DNA of 34,840 nt from JAAYYM01 sp035271065 (GCA_035271065.1 DATESB010000236.1:1-34840), one strand, 5' to 3'; positions 1-7,496 are shown, counted from the stretch's first letter. A program made the numbers and translations. The notes: generated by a model not told the origin, from the sequence alone.

Positions 1-2
1 TA

Positions 3-341
3 CAGGGTTATGTACAGGAACCCAAATTAGATATGGAATATGCCGACCGGAAGATACGTTTGTCCGGAGAGGGTATTGAATTAAAGAAAATCAAAGTGCA
101 GGAGCATCATTTGGATACCAATATGCATGTCAATAATGAACAGTACATCAAACTTGCCCTGAGATTGCTTCCTAAACATCGTGAAATCAAACACATGAGG
201 GCGGAATATAAGAAATCAGCAGTACTTGGTGATAGTATGTATCCAATCCTATATACAGAGGAACAAAATAAAAAGTTCACAATTGCACTTTGTGATGAAG
301 CTAAGAAACCGTACACCATAGTTGAGTTTATCACTCAATAG
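3..341 (+). CDS. Acyl-ACP thioesterase, C-terminal part (5' truncated by window edge)
   Basis: The reading frame is open to the left edge (codons from base 3), so this is the 3' end of a longer gene; the internal ATG at 33 is not the start. The visible part contains LDMEYADRKI and the hot-dog-fold motif HHLDTNMHVNNEQY (about residues 35-48 of the visible part), which matches the second hot-dog domain of FatA/FatB-type acyl-ACP thioesterases. Family enzymes hydrolyse acyl-ACP in the cytosol and release free fatty acid. The gene ends 16 bases before cvfB and the two are probably co-transcribed. Thioesterases of this family are usually about 240 residues, so roughly half is missing here. Confidence is fairly high for the family; chain-length preference cannot be read. 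Confidence 0.82.
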   Translation, partial: QGYVQEPKLDMEYADRKIRLSGEGIELKKIKVQEHHLDTNMHVNNEQYIKLALRLLPKHREIKHMRAEYKKSAVLGDSMYPILYTEEQNKKFTIALCDEAKKPYTIVEFITQ

Positions 342-357
342 AGAATAGCGAGGAAAT

Positions 358-1203
358 ATGTTTCATTTAGGAGAAAAACAGACCTTAACAATGATTAAGC
401 AGGTAGAGTTCGGTGCCTATCTGGCAGAAAGTATGTCGGCAGAAGAAGATAAACGCGTTTTACTGCCGGGAAAACAGGTGCCAAAAGAGAAAGAAATTGG
501 GGATACCATTGAAGTGTTTTTATATAAGGATTCAAAGGATCGCCTGATTGCAACGACCAATGAGCCCAAACTGCAACTTGGTGGGATAGCGCTGTTGAAA
601 GTAGCTGAAGTCGGCAAGATTGGCGCGTTTTTAGATTGGGGCTTAGAGAAAGATCTGCTCCTGCCATTTAAACAGCAGACGAAAAAGGTGCATGACGGCG
701 AGGAATGCCTGGTAGCACTTTATATTGATAAAAGCGGGCGCTTATGCGCCACAATGAATGTATATGAGTATCTGGAACCGGATGTGCCCTATGCAGTCGG
801 AGAAAAGGTAAAAGGCCGTGTATATCAAATTAGCGAGCAATTTGGTGCCTTTGTGGCAATTGATGACCGATATTCCGCTCTCATTCCAAAGAAAGAGATG
901 TATGGCGATATCAAAATCAATCAAATCATCGAAGCAAGGGTTACGGCAAAGAAAGAGGACGGAAGGGTGGACCTGAGTGTTCGTGAAAAGGCTTACCTGC
1001 AAATGGATGAAGATGCAGAAGCAGTCCTCAATGTCATTCAAGAAGATTTTGACGGTGAACTGCCATTTACGGATAAGGCAGAACCGGACATCATCAAGCG
1101 CGAATTCGGACTCAGCAAAGCAGCATTTAAACGTGCAGTCGGTAAATTGCTGAAGGAGGGTCAGATTGAGATTACGGAAAAGACCATTCAAATTAAAAAA
1201 TAG
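358..1203 (+). CDS. cvfB: CvfB/YitL-like S1-domain RNA-binding protein
   Basis: A 281-residue protein with the CvfB (YitL) architecture: tandem S1-like OB domains and a C-terminal winged helix. The first OB segment (about residues 5-65) ends in LIATTNEPKL. A second S1 repeat begins GKIGAFLDWGLEKDLLLPF (about 87-105), and a third begins KGRVYQISEQFGAFVAID (about 151-168). The tail, about residues 230-278 (FTDKAEPDIIKREFGLSKAA onward), has the typical winged-helix sequence. In staphylococci CvfB binds RNA and influences virulence gene expression; a role in translation or mRNA handling is inferred here. The start ATG at 358 has AGGAA just upstream. Length is close to the family norm of about 280-300 residues. 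Confidence 0.88.
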   Translation: MFHLGEKQTLTMIKQVEFGAYLAESMSAEEDKRVLLPGKQVPKEKEIGDTIEVFLYKDSKDRLIATTNEPKLQLGGIALLKVAEVGKIGAFLDWGLEKDLLLPFKQQTKKVHDGEECLVALYIDKSGRLCATMNVYEYLEPDVPYAVGEKVKGRVYQISEQFGAFVAIDDRYSALIPKKEMYGDIKINQIIEARVTAKKEDGRVDLSVREKAYLQMDEDAEAVLNVIQEDFDGELPFTDKAEPDIIKREFGLSKAAFKRAVGKLLKEGQIEITEKTIQIKK

Positions 1204-1266
1204 GTATGGACGATTTGGAACAGATACATTATACTGAAAGCGAAAAGAAAGAAGGAGATGATAGAA

Positions 1267-1644
1267 ATGACAAAGAAGATCATCAGTACAGATCAGGCAC
1301 CGGCAGCGATTGGTCCATATTCACAAGCAATTGAAGTGAATGGGATTATTTATACATCAGGTATGATACCGGTGGTACCGGCAACAGGAGAAATTGTCAC
1401 AGGAATTGAAGCGCAGGCAAAGCAGGCACTTACGAATGTGAAGAATTTGCTGGAGTCTCAGGGCAGCAGCATGGATAAAGTGATAAAGACCACTGTATTT
1501 ATTAAGAATATGGATGACTTTGCAAAGGTAAATGAAGTATATGCTGGATTTTTCACAGGTGATTTCCCGGCAAGAAGTTGTGTAGAAGTTGCGAGACTTC
1601 CAAAGGATGTATTAATAGAAATGGAAGCAATCGCTTTAGCATAA
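1267..1644 (+). CDS. ridA: RidA family enamine/imine deaminase
   Basis: A 125-residue YjgF/YER057c/UK114 (RidA) protein, which hydrolyses reactive 2-aminoacrylate-type enamines released by PLP enzymes. Family hallmarks are APAAIGPYSQAI near the N-terminus, YTSGMIPVVPATGEIV, and the C-terminal PARSCVEVARLPKDVLIEME, which carries the conserved substrate-binding Arg (PARSCVEV) and the closing Glu. I chose the ATG at 1267 rather than 1258: the GGAG at 1254-1257 touches the 1258 ATG but sits at a normal 9-base spacing from 1267, and MTKKI is the usual length for the family. It lies 63 bases after cvfB and 42 bases before a small HPr-like gene, probably in one transcript. Confidence 0.93.
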   Translation: MTKKIISTDQAPAAIGPYSQAIEVNGIIYTSGMIPVVPATGEIVTGIEAQAKQALTNVKNLLESQGSSMDKVIKTTVFIKNMDDFAKVNEVYAGFFTGDFPARSCVEVARLPKDVLIEMEAIALA

Positions 1645-1686
1645 AGTAGCATACCATAAAGGGTATCATGAAAGGAGTGTTGTAGA

Positions 1687-1920
1687 ATGAAGGTACAGAA
1701 TATTACGAACATCGATAAGTTTTTTGAGGTAATCGACAAATGCGAAGGCAAAGTGGAATTGGTAACAGGTGAAGGTGACAGATTGAATCTGAAATCAAAA
1801 CTCTCACAGTATGTTTCAATGGCCAATATTTTCTCGGATGGAACGATTGAGGAACTTGAAATCATTGCATACGAGCCGGCAGATATTGATAAGTTGGTTA
1901 ATTTCATGGTAAACGGTTGA
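1687..1920 (+). CDS. Small conserved protein with HPr-like topology but no active-site histidine
   Basis: A 77-residue acidic protein preceded by AAAGGAG at normal spacing. I do not know an assigned function. The predicted order of elements is strand (KVQNI), helix (IDKFFEVIDKC), strand (KVELVT), strand (RLNLK), helix (SKLSQYVSMANIF), strand (ELEIIAYE), helix (ADIDKLVNFMV), the beta-alpha-beta-beta-alpha-beta-alpha pattern of the phosphocarrier HPr. RLNLKSKLSQYVSMANIF lines up with ANAKSVLSVLGACVK of the true HPr encoded at 32108, and ELEIIAYEPADIDKLVNFM lines up with the HPr C-terminal strand and helix. The HPr loop carrying His15 (GLHLRPA) is replaced by NITNID, so it should not accept phosphate from enzyme I. 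The fold assignment is inference from alignment by eye. The gene overlaps the start of the CPBP protease gene. Confidence 0.72.
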   Translation: MKVQNITNIDKFFEVIDKCEGKVELVTGEGDRLNLKSKLSQYVSMANIFSDGTIEELEIIAYEPADIDKLVNFMVNG

Positions 1921-2858
1921 TGAAAATGAACCAAAATTGCAAAAGAGTAAATGGGCTATTCCTAAGTATTATTTTACTATACCTAGGAATAGTTGCTTTT
2001 TTTTCATTCTTAACAATCCAGGGTGTATCTCCTGGCATTATAACGCGATTGATGACGAGTGAACTGCTGGTCTTAGTACCGGGCGTTACTTATATCTTGT
2101 GTTCAAAGCGGAAACTGACAGAACTGATGCCTGTTAAGAAACTAAAGATTTCCACATGTTTGATTATGGTTTTATATACCGCATGTTTGATGCCGATTGC
2201 ATCTTTTGTGAATGCGATATCACTTCTGTTTACTGAAAATATAATGCTGAGTGAGTCGGAGATTTTTCTGGCATATCCGTTACCGGTGATGTTGTTAATT
2301 GTGGGTGCTTTCGGACCGTTTTGCGAAGAATTTATTTTTCGCGGTGTCATTTTTGGGGCATACAGGAATACCGGAATGACATGGGGTGCAATTGTGTTAT
2401 CTTCCCTTTTGTTCGGTCTGATGCATATGAACATCAACCAGTTTTGTTATGCTTTTGTGCTTGGAATTGCCTTTGCGCTGGCGGTAGAAGCAACCGGGAG
2501 CATATGGAGTGGCTTTATTGCACATCTGTTGATTAACAGTAACAGTATGGTGATGATGCATGTGTCGGATTGGATGACAGAGGCAACCGGCGGTTTGGCG
2601 AATGCTTATGTTGATATGGATATTTCGGAGATGCTTTATCCGATGATTGGCGTATTATTGATTATTGCAACCTTTGCTGTTGCAATTGGGGCCTGTATTC
2701 TTGTGTGGATGGCAAAGAATGAAGGCAGGCTTGAACGACTACAGGAGATTTTTTCAAAGCAGCAGTTTAGGGTAAAAGGATTAATTTCATGGCAGATCGT
2801 TGTGGCAATTCTGATTTGTATTGCTGTGATTGTCAGTTCTATGATACTTTCATATTAA
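1920..2858 (+). CDS. CPBP-family intramembrane metalloprotease
   Basis: A 312-residue polytopic membrane protein of the CPBP (CaaX protease / bacteriocin-processing, Abi) family. The motif CEEFIFRGVIFG (about residues 136-147) is the EExxxR active-site helix. HMNINQF (about 167-173) and HLLINS (about 201-206) supply the other conserved polar positions of motifs 2 and 3. About eight hydrophobic segments are visible, including a final C-terminal anchor. The ATG at 1920 overlaps the previous TGA (TGATG), which suggests translational coupling; a TTG at 1917 and an ATG at 1926 are alternatives, and no strong Shine-Dalgarno is present. Bacterial members process prenylated or other membrane substrates or confer bacteriocin self-immunity, but no bacteriocin gene is nearby, so the substrate is unknown. 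Its stop codon lies inside a sigma-28 promoter. Confidence 0.87.
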   Translation: MKMNQNCKRVNGLFLSIILLYLGIVAFFSFLTIQGVSPGIITRLMTSELLVLVPGVTYILCSKRKLTELMPVKKLKISTCLIMVLYTACLMPIASFVNAISLLFTENIMLSESEIFLAYPLPVMLLIVGAFGPFCEEFIFRGVIFGAYRNTGMTWGAIVLSSLLFGLMHMNINQFCYAFVLGIAFALAVEATGSIWSGFIAHLLINSNSMVMMHVSDWMTEATGGLANAYVDMDISEMLYPMIGVLLIIATFAVAIGACILVWMAKNEGRLERLQEIFSKQQFRVKGLISWQIVVAILICIAVIVSSMILSY

Positions 2859-2882
2859 ATATTTACGGCATTATGCCGATAA
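2856..2882 (+). promoter_or_regulatory. Sigma-28 (SigD/FliA) flagellar promoter
   Basis: TAAA at 2856-2859, a 15-base spacer, then GCCGATAA at 2875-2882. This is an exact match to the flagellar sigma-28 consensus. The -35 element overlaps the stop codon of the CPBP protease gene. The predicted transcription start is near 2889, giving a leader of about 50 bases before the YjfB-family gene at 2941. Confidence 0.87.
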
Positions 2883-2898
2883 ATAAGTATAGGGAAAA

Positions 2899-2923
2899 CC
2901 GGATGTCTTCGGACATCTGCCGG
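2899..2923 (+). promoter_or_regulatory. cUUCGg tetraloop hairpin abutting the Shine-Dalgarno
   Basis: GATGTC (2902-2907), loop TTCG, GACATC (2912-2917). The loop is closed by C-G, the exceptionally stable cUUCGg tetraloop. The stem can extend with G-U and C-G pairs to 2919, or through CCGG/CCGG (2899-2902 with 2920-2923) with a three-base bulge. The Shine-Dalgarno AAAGGAGG starts at 2924, directly after it. No U-run follows, so it is not a terminator; a 5' stabiliser or translation-tuning element is inferred. Confidence 0.65.
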
Positions 2924-2940
2924 AAAGGAGGCGGATTGCT

Positions 2941-3117
2941 ATGGATATACCTGCATTATCTATGTACATGGCACAGTCGCAGACACTCAGTAACGTAGGC
3001 GTGGCAGTGCTCAGTCAGAATCTGGATGCAGTGCAAGATATGGGCAATGACATGACTAAAATGTTGGAGCAATCTGTGACCCCTAATCTCGGAGGTAATA
3101 TTGATATCTCCCTATAA
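2941..3117 (+). CDS. YjfB-family putative motility protein
   Basis: A 58-codon gene, too short for many ORF callers. It begins MDIPALSMYMAQSQTLSNVG and contains VAVLSQNLDAVQDMGNDM. This is the pattern of the YjfB family (annotated in Pfam as putative motility protein): a short amphipathic helical peptide with an N-terminal MDI(P/A)ALSM box. Start choice is secure: AAAGGAGG at 2924-2931, nine bases before ATG. The perfect sigma-28 promoter upstream gives independent support that it is co-expressed with late flagellar genes. It appears monocistronic, followed 31 bases later by a strong terminator. Molecular function is unknown; the family name rests on its flagellar regulon membership. Confidence 0.86.
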   Translation: MDIPALSMYMAQSQTLSNVGVAVLSQNLDAVQDMGNDMTKMLEQSVTPNLGGNIDISL

Positions 3118-3148
3118 TGCCATAAGGGGTTCAGACCCCTACACATAT

Positions 3149-3180
3149 AAAAAAGGGACGCCATGAAAAGCGTCCCTTTT
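3149..3180. terminator. Bidirectional rho-independent terminator
   Basis: An 11-base perfect stem, AAAAGGGACGC (3151-3161) with GCGTCCCTTTT (3170-3180), and an 8-base loop. The A-run at 3149-3154 and T-run at 3177-3180 allow it to work on both strands, between the converging YjfB-family gene and the minus-strand glycosyltransferase gene. A smaller hairpin, AGGGGT/ACCCCT with loop TCAG (3125-3140), lies just before it. Confidence 0.92.
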
Positions 3181-3193
3181 GCATGTCATATTT

Positions 3194-4573
3194 TTATTCT
3201 GTTTTCGTTAACAAGTATAACTTAAAGGTGTATCGGTCAAAGCGGAAATCCCCTTGAAATTCAGCAGAATAACCAAGACGTTCTAATTCATTCAGATTGG
3301 CTTCGTAACCCTCGGTAATGATGCACCAATTATTTCCCGGTGTCTGATCAAGCTCCTCAGCAGAGCAGACACAAATATCAGGATAGTAAAACTCCAGACA
3401 GGTTGCAATCTGTGCTGCTTCCTCGTAAGAGACTATTTTATCCCTCGACTCAAAATTTGCATCCATGAATGTCTGCATGGTGCTGAGTCCTTCTGCATAT
3501 TCCAGTTTCCATTCTTTGGTGTAGCCGACTACACCTGCAATTATCAGAAATGCAAAAACTGTTATCAGATAATTTTTATGGAACGAGGAGACTGAGATTG
3601 CAAAGAACAACCAAATCAATCCGAAGGCAAAAAACAGATATCGATCTACAAAGATATTTGCGGTCATGATTTTGGAAATAATGGTTCCAAAGCATAAAAC
3701 ACCATAATAGGTGGCAAAACAGCAAACAGAGTACCAATCCAGAAGTTGTCTGTTCTTATTCATCGCAAAGCGTAACAACAGTAGTAACATCAATAATGCA
3801 AGAGCAATTGAGAGTAAAGGATTACCTATGGTATACGGATAGCGCAGGTATTTGATGAATACAGAAAGAGTGACTTCCGGCATGGAAAAGTAACCGCTTA
3901 CCCTTTTTAATTGTTGCAGGGTAATGATGAGACAGGGCAAATAGAGAATAAATGTTGCGCTAAGACAAATCAACCATCTTTTCAGATGTATGCGATCAAA
4001 GATTAAATAGTATATGAGAAGGAACAGGTAGATAAAGCCAACGGTAACAAATGCAAAGTGATGCGTATATCCTGCACCGACACTTAATAGAGTAAAGCAA
4101 ATCCAATTTTTACGATTGCTGTCCTTTATAACTTCATATGCATAAATTCCACTTCCGGTTGCAAAGAAAAAGCCCCAGCTGTACATGCGGATTTCCACAC
4201 CATAAAATAGTAAATATGGCATCGTAAACAAGCATATAATGAAGAGATAGGAAGCAATATTTCCAAAACGTTTTCTGACAGTGGTTGCGCCTAACAACAT
4301 TGTGAGAATCATAGGAATAACAGAGACCACTTTCATGATGGGAACGCTGTAGCCGAATAAATCCGTTGCCAATTTTAAGAGAATGTTATAGAGTGGAGGA
4401 AGCGTATCCTGCATGGAACGCATCAGAACACCTGCAAAATCTGTGCGAATTAAGCTAGCGGTAAATGCCTCGTCCAACCATACATTGTGATTAAAGATCA
4501 GAGAACCATATACTAAAACGCCGATTAACACAAGAAAATATGCAATCAGCTTTTCCTTCAATAATTTATTCAT
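3194..4573 (-). CDS. GT-C (family 39-like) membrane glycosyltransferase
   Basis: A 459-residue protein with about 10-11 predicted membrane segments and a C-terminal extracytoplasmic domain of about 110 residues. The first external loop carries NHNVWLDEAFT (about residues 28-38), with the acidic DE pair typical of GT-C enzymes such as PMT and ArnT. GVEIRMYSWG (about 125-134) corresponds to the E-x-R-M-Y motif of GT39-like proteins. These enzymes use polyprenyl-phosphate sugars as donors outside the membrane. Acceptor and sugar cannot be read. AAAGGG lies upstream of the start. It is transcribed alone, divergent from the WecG-like gene at 4708. Family call good, exact function uncertain. Confidence 0.8.
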   Translation of the reverse strand: MNKLLKEKLIAYFLVLIGVLVYGSLIFNHNVWLDEAFTASLIRTDFAGVLMRSMQDTLPPLYNILLKLATDLFGYSVPIMKVVSVIPMILTMLLGATTVRKRFGNIASYLFIICLFTMPYLLFYGVEIRMYSWGFFFATGSGIYAYEVIKDSNRKNWICFTLLSVGAGYTHHFAFVTVGFIYLFLLIYYLIFDRIHLKRWLICLSATFILYLPCLIITLQQLKRVSGYFSMPEVTLSVFIKYLRYPYTIGNPLLSIALALLMLLLLLRFAMNKNRQLLDWYSVCCFATYYGVLCFGTIISKIMTANIFVDRYLFFAFGLIWLFFAISVSSFHKNYLITVFAFLIIAGVVGYTKEWKLEYAEGLSTMQTFMDANFESRDKIVSYEEAAQIATCLEFYYPDICVCSAEELDQTPGNNWCIITEGYEANLNELERLGYSAEFQGDFRFDRYTFKLYLLTKTE

Positions 4574-4635
4574 GTTGAAACAGCCCTTTCACATAAAACA
4601 ATTTAAACCATATATTTAGTATATAATAGTTACGG

Positions 4636-4664
4636 TTGAAATAAAAGGACATTTTTGCTATACT
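4636..4664 (+). promoter_or_regulatory. Sigma-A promoter for the WecG-like/yitT genes
   Basis: TTGAAA (4636-4641), 17-base spacer, TATACT (4659-4664). Predicted start near 4671, giving a leader of about 37 bases before the ATG at 4708. The divergent minus-strand gene must have its promoter in the same 134-base gap; I could not define it with confidence. Confidence 0.78.
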
Positions 4665-4707
4665 ATGGTAGGTCGGGGACATGCAACAAAGTGAGAAGGT
4701 AAAATAA

Positions 4708-5385
4708 ATGAGAAAAATGAAGATATTAGGGCTTGAATTCAGGGACTATTCTGTAAAGGAAGCACTGCGAATGGTGGGACAATACCTGAATAATGCAAGG
4801 TTGGACACCATTTGTTTTTTATCCACGGATATTTTGTTAAATGCCGGCGAGGATGAGAATTTGAAGGTGTGGCTGGAATCCATGGACCTTACAATACCGG
4901 TTTCCGTGGAGATACTTCATGCAGCGGGCATCACCAACAAAAGTCGCCTCAAGGAAGTGGAAAATAGCATATTTTATAAGGAATTTTTCAAACGTCTGTC
5001 CAATGAAAAGCGCACGGTCTTTATTCTTGCAGAAACAGAGGCGGTTTTACAGGCTTCTTTGGAAAATGTTCAGGCTAATGCAAAGGATATGGTGATTGCC
5101 GGTACATATGCGTTTGAAAACCTGCCGGGTGATACGGATGCAATTATCAATGATATCAATCAGGCAGCACCGGATGTGGTACTTTCCAGACTTTCGTCTC
5201 CAAAGCAGGAGCAATTTGTATATGATAACAAGAATAAGATTAATGCAAAGATTTGGGTAGCACTAAAAGACACTTTTGTACTTAAGGAAAGCGCAAAAGG
5301 TTTAAAATTTGAAAAACTGAGCAAACTGATTGAGAAGACAATATTTAGAAGAATGGTTTCTAAATATAAGGATAACGAAGATTAG
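4708..5385 (+). CDS. WecG/TagA/CpsF-like protein, degenerate active site
   Basis: A 225-residue protein resembling GT26 (WecG/TagA) N-acetylmannosaminyltransferases. Matching segments are the N-terminal MKILGLEFRDYSVKEALRMV, FLSTDILLNAGEDENLKVWL, the central KRTVFILAETEAVLQASLEN, and PDVVLSRLSSPKQEQFV (family form: PDxLFVGLGxPKQExW). In active members the segment after the first helix reads LxxPDGxGxV, with an Asp reported as catalytic base in TagA; here it reads LTIPVSVEILHAAG, without Asp or Gly. The glycine-rich VGLG is also replaced by SRLS. It may therefore be a non-catalytic or re-purposed homologue. It has its own sigma-A promoter and is 12 bases upstream of a yitT-family gene. Confidence 0.68.
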   Translation: MRKMKILGLEFRDYSVKEALRMVGQYLNNARLDTICFLSTDILLNAGEDENLKVWLESMDLTIPVSVEILHAAGITNKSRLKEVENSIFYKEFFKRLSNEKRTVFILAETEAVLQASLENVQANAKDMVIAGTYAFENLPGDTDAIINDINQAAPDVVLSRLSSPKQEQFVYDNKNKINAKIWVALKDTFVLKESAKGLKFEKLSKLIEKTIFRRMVSKYKDNED

Positions 5386-5397
5386 GGAGACTCATAT

Positions 5398-6264
5398 ATG
5401 AATTTGAACCGATTGAAGTCAAGAACCGGTGAGTACCTGTACATTATTCTTGGAACGGCATTTATGGCCGTTGCGATCAAGAGCGTATATGATGTGATGG
5501 GACTTGTGACCGGTGGTTTCACCGGCATATCGATTATGATTAGGGGAATGTCCGAGGCCTATACAGGCAGGGGCATTCCTTTGTGGTTTACAAATACAAT
5601 TCTGAATATTCCACTTTTTCTGGTGGCAATTCATAAGAAAGGTATGCGTTTTTTGTGGAAGAGTCTGTTTGGTATGCTTCTTTTGTCGTTTTGGCTATAT
5701 GTCATTCCTTCATTTGAGTTTATTAAGGGAGATATTCTGTTGACGGCAATCTTTGGTGGATTGCTTACGGGAGTGGGGATTGGTATGGTCTTACGTGCAG
5801 GTGCAACAACAGGGGGTGTTGACCTATTGGCCACATTACTTCATTCGGCTTTGCCACGATACTCTGTTGTACAGCTGATGCAGGCTATTGATGCGGTCAT
5901 TATTTTGCTGGGTGCCTACATTTTCGGAATGAATCGTGCTTTGTATGCAATTATGGCTGTATTTGTTACGACCAGAGTTTCCGATGCGATTATTGAAGGG
6001 TGGAAATTGGCCAAGTCTGTCTATATTATTACTGAAAAGTATAAAGAGGTTTCAAATGTTGTCATGGAACAGTTGCAAAGAGGGATTACTGCACTTGACG
6101 GAAGAGGTATGTATTCCGGGGAAGAGAAGGCGGTACTGTTCTGTGTTGTTTCAAAAAAAGAGATTGTCCGTTTAAAAGAGTTGATTTATCAGGTGGATGA
6201 ATCTGCGTTTGTCATTGTAGCGGATGTTCGAGAAGTCTTGGGAGAGGGGTTTGTAGAAACATAG
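5398..6264 (+). CDS. YitT family (DUF161/DUF2179) membrane protein
   Basis: A 288-residue YitT-type protein. The N-terminal two thirds are membrane segments with the conserved glycine-rich repeats LVTGGFTGISIMIRG (about residues 36-50) and RAGATTGGVDLLATLL (about 134-149). The C-terminal cytoplasmic domain (about 205-285; VYIITEKYKEVSNVVMEQL, GITALDGRGMYSG, VFCVV-type strand) is the DUF2179 domain. Family members are widespread in Firmicutes; the transported substrate is not established. The start has AGGGAG upstream and a 12-base gap to the previous gene, so co-transcription is likely. Full length for the family. Confidence 0.88.
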   Translation: MNLNRLKSRTGEYLYIILGTAFMAVAIKSVYDVMGLVTGGFTGISIMIRGMSEAYTGRGIPLWFTNTILNIPLFLVAIHKKGMRFLWKSLFGMLLLSFWLYVIPSFEFIKGDILLTAIFGGLLTGVGIGMVLRAGATTGGVDLLATLLHSALPRYSVVQLMQAIDAVIILLGAYIFGMNRALYAIMAVFVTTRVSDAIIEGWKLAKSVYIITEKYKEVSNVVMEQLQRGITALDGRGMYSGEEKAVLFCVVSKKEIVRLKELIYQVDESAFVIVADVREVLGEGFVET

Positions 6265-6392
6265 CGCCTGTTATTGTTCAGTTTGCACAGAAAAAACAAG
6301 AATTACCCTTTTCTTTTTTGGTGGAATGTATTAAAATGTGAAATAGGTATAGTGGGTATAGCGATAGAAGCGAAAGCAAAGGAGCTGGGAAA

Positions 6393-7481
6393 ATGATATC
6401 AAATCAAATCCTTCAAAACACGATAGAAGGCTTGAAAACAATTACAAGTATTGATATTTGTATTATTGATACAGAAGGAAAGGAACTGGCGTCAACATTT
6501 TCTGAGACATTGAACTTTGAAGGTGTTGCAGATAATTTTGCAATTTCTGCTGCTGATAGTCAGGAAATGAAAGGATATCAGTTTTTTAAGATATTTGATG
6601 ATCAGCAATTGGAATATATTTTGGTGATTGAGGGCAGTAGTGATGATTCATTTTTAATTGGAAAACTGACGGCATTTCAGATACAGAATCTATTGGTTGC
6701 ATACAAAGAACGTTTTGACAAGGATAATTTTGTAAAGAATCTGTTGCTAGACAATCTGCTTTTGGTAGATATCTATAACAGATCCAAAAAACTTCATATT
6801 GAGACAGATGTCAGACGGGTAGTTCTGATTGTTGAGGCCTCAAATGAGAAGGACAGCAATGCATTGGAGAGCGTTCGTGGATTGTTTAGTACAAGAACCA
6901 AGGATTTTATTACGGCGGTTGATGAGAAGAATATTATAGTTGTGAAGGAATTGTCTGCAGCTGAAGCATATGGTGAAGTTGAAAAAACTGCCAAAATGAT
7001 TTTGGAATTGTTTGCATCGAATACACAGGCAGAAGCACATGTGGCATACGGAACAATTGTTAATGAAATACGTGAAGTGAGTCGTTCCTATAAAGAAGCA
7101 AAAATGGCACTTGATGTCGGTAAGATTTTCTTTGGAGAGAGAGACATCATTGCATACAGCGAACTGGGCATTGGCAGATTAATCTATCAGTTACCGATTC
7201 CGCTCTGCAAGATGTTCATTAAAGAAATATTTGATGGAAAGTCACCGGATGATTTTGATGAAGAAACTTTGGCTACCATCAATAAGTTTTTTGAAAACAG
7301 TCTGAATGTATCAGAGACGAGTAGGCAGCTTTACATACATAGGAATACGCTGGTATATCGTTTGGATAAGCTTCAAAAGAGTACCGGACTTGATTTACGT
7401 GTGTTTGAAGATGCCATTACATTCAAGATTGCTTTGATGGTTGTGAAGTATATGAAGTATATGGAGAACTTTGAGTACTAA
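6393..7481 (+). CDS. PucR/CdaR-type helix-turn-helix transcriptional regulator
   Basis: A 362-residue regulator. The N-terminal 130 or so residues form a small sensor-like domain. The middle (about 135-260) resembles the GGDEF-like domain of CdaR regulators, ending EVSRSYKEAKMALDVGKIFF. The C-terminal segment, about residues 289-350, is the PucR-type HTH, with SLNVSETSRQLYIHRNTLVY at about residues 306-325 and VYRLDKLQKSTGLDLR directly after. CdaR-type proteins commonly sense sugar acids or purine catabolites; the ligand here cannot be read. The start has AAAGGAG nine bases upstream. It lies immediately before ftsE (15-base gap), so it could be co-transcribed with the division module, which would be an unusual partner. 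No convincing promoter was found in 6265-6392. Confidence 0.85.
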   Translation: MISNQILQNTIEGLKTITSIDICIIDTEGKELASTFSETLNFEGVADNFAISAADSQEMKGYQFFKIFDDQQLEYILVIEGSSDDSFLIGKLTAFQIQNLLVAYKERFDKDNFVKNLLLDNLLLVDIYNRSKKLHIETDVRRVVLIVEASNEKDSNALESVRGLFSTRTKDFITAVDEKNIIVVKELSAAEAYGEVEKTAKMILELFASNTQAEAHVAYGTIVNEIREVSRSYKEAKMALDVGKIFFGERDIIAYSELGIGRLIYQLPIPLCKMFIKEIFDGKSPDDFDEETLATINKFFENSLNVSETSRQLYIHRNTLVYRLDKLQKSTGLDLRVFEDAITFKIALMVVKYMKYMENFEY

Positions 7482-7496
7482 AAGAGGAGAGAAATT

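Noticed and set aside
742..1191. Minus-strand open frame of 149 codons within cvfB
   Set aside because: Shadow of the cvfB coding frame with cysteine- and phenylalanine-rich low-quality translation.
1651..1666. Small hairpin ATACC/GGTAT between ridA and the HPr-like gene
   Set aside because: Only five pairs with no U-run; likely chance.
1458..1934. Minus-strand open frame of 158 codons across ridA and the HPr-like gene
   Set aside because: It covers two well-supported genes on the other strand and its translation has no recognisable domain.
6289..6319. Possible terminator after the yitT-family gene (AGAAAA/TTTTCT then T-run)
   Set aside because: Six A-T-rich pairs with a 14-base loop are too weak; the T-rich tract may be incidental.
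6265..6392. Promoter for the PucR-type gene
   Set aside because: TATAGT and TTAAAAT are present, but no -35 at acceptable spacing was found, so I did not call one.
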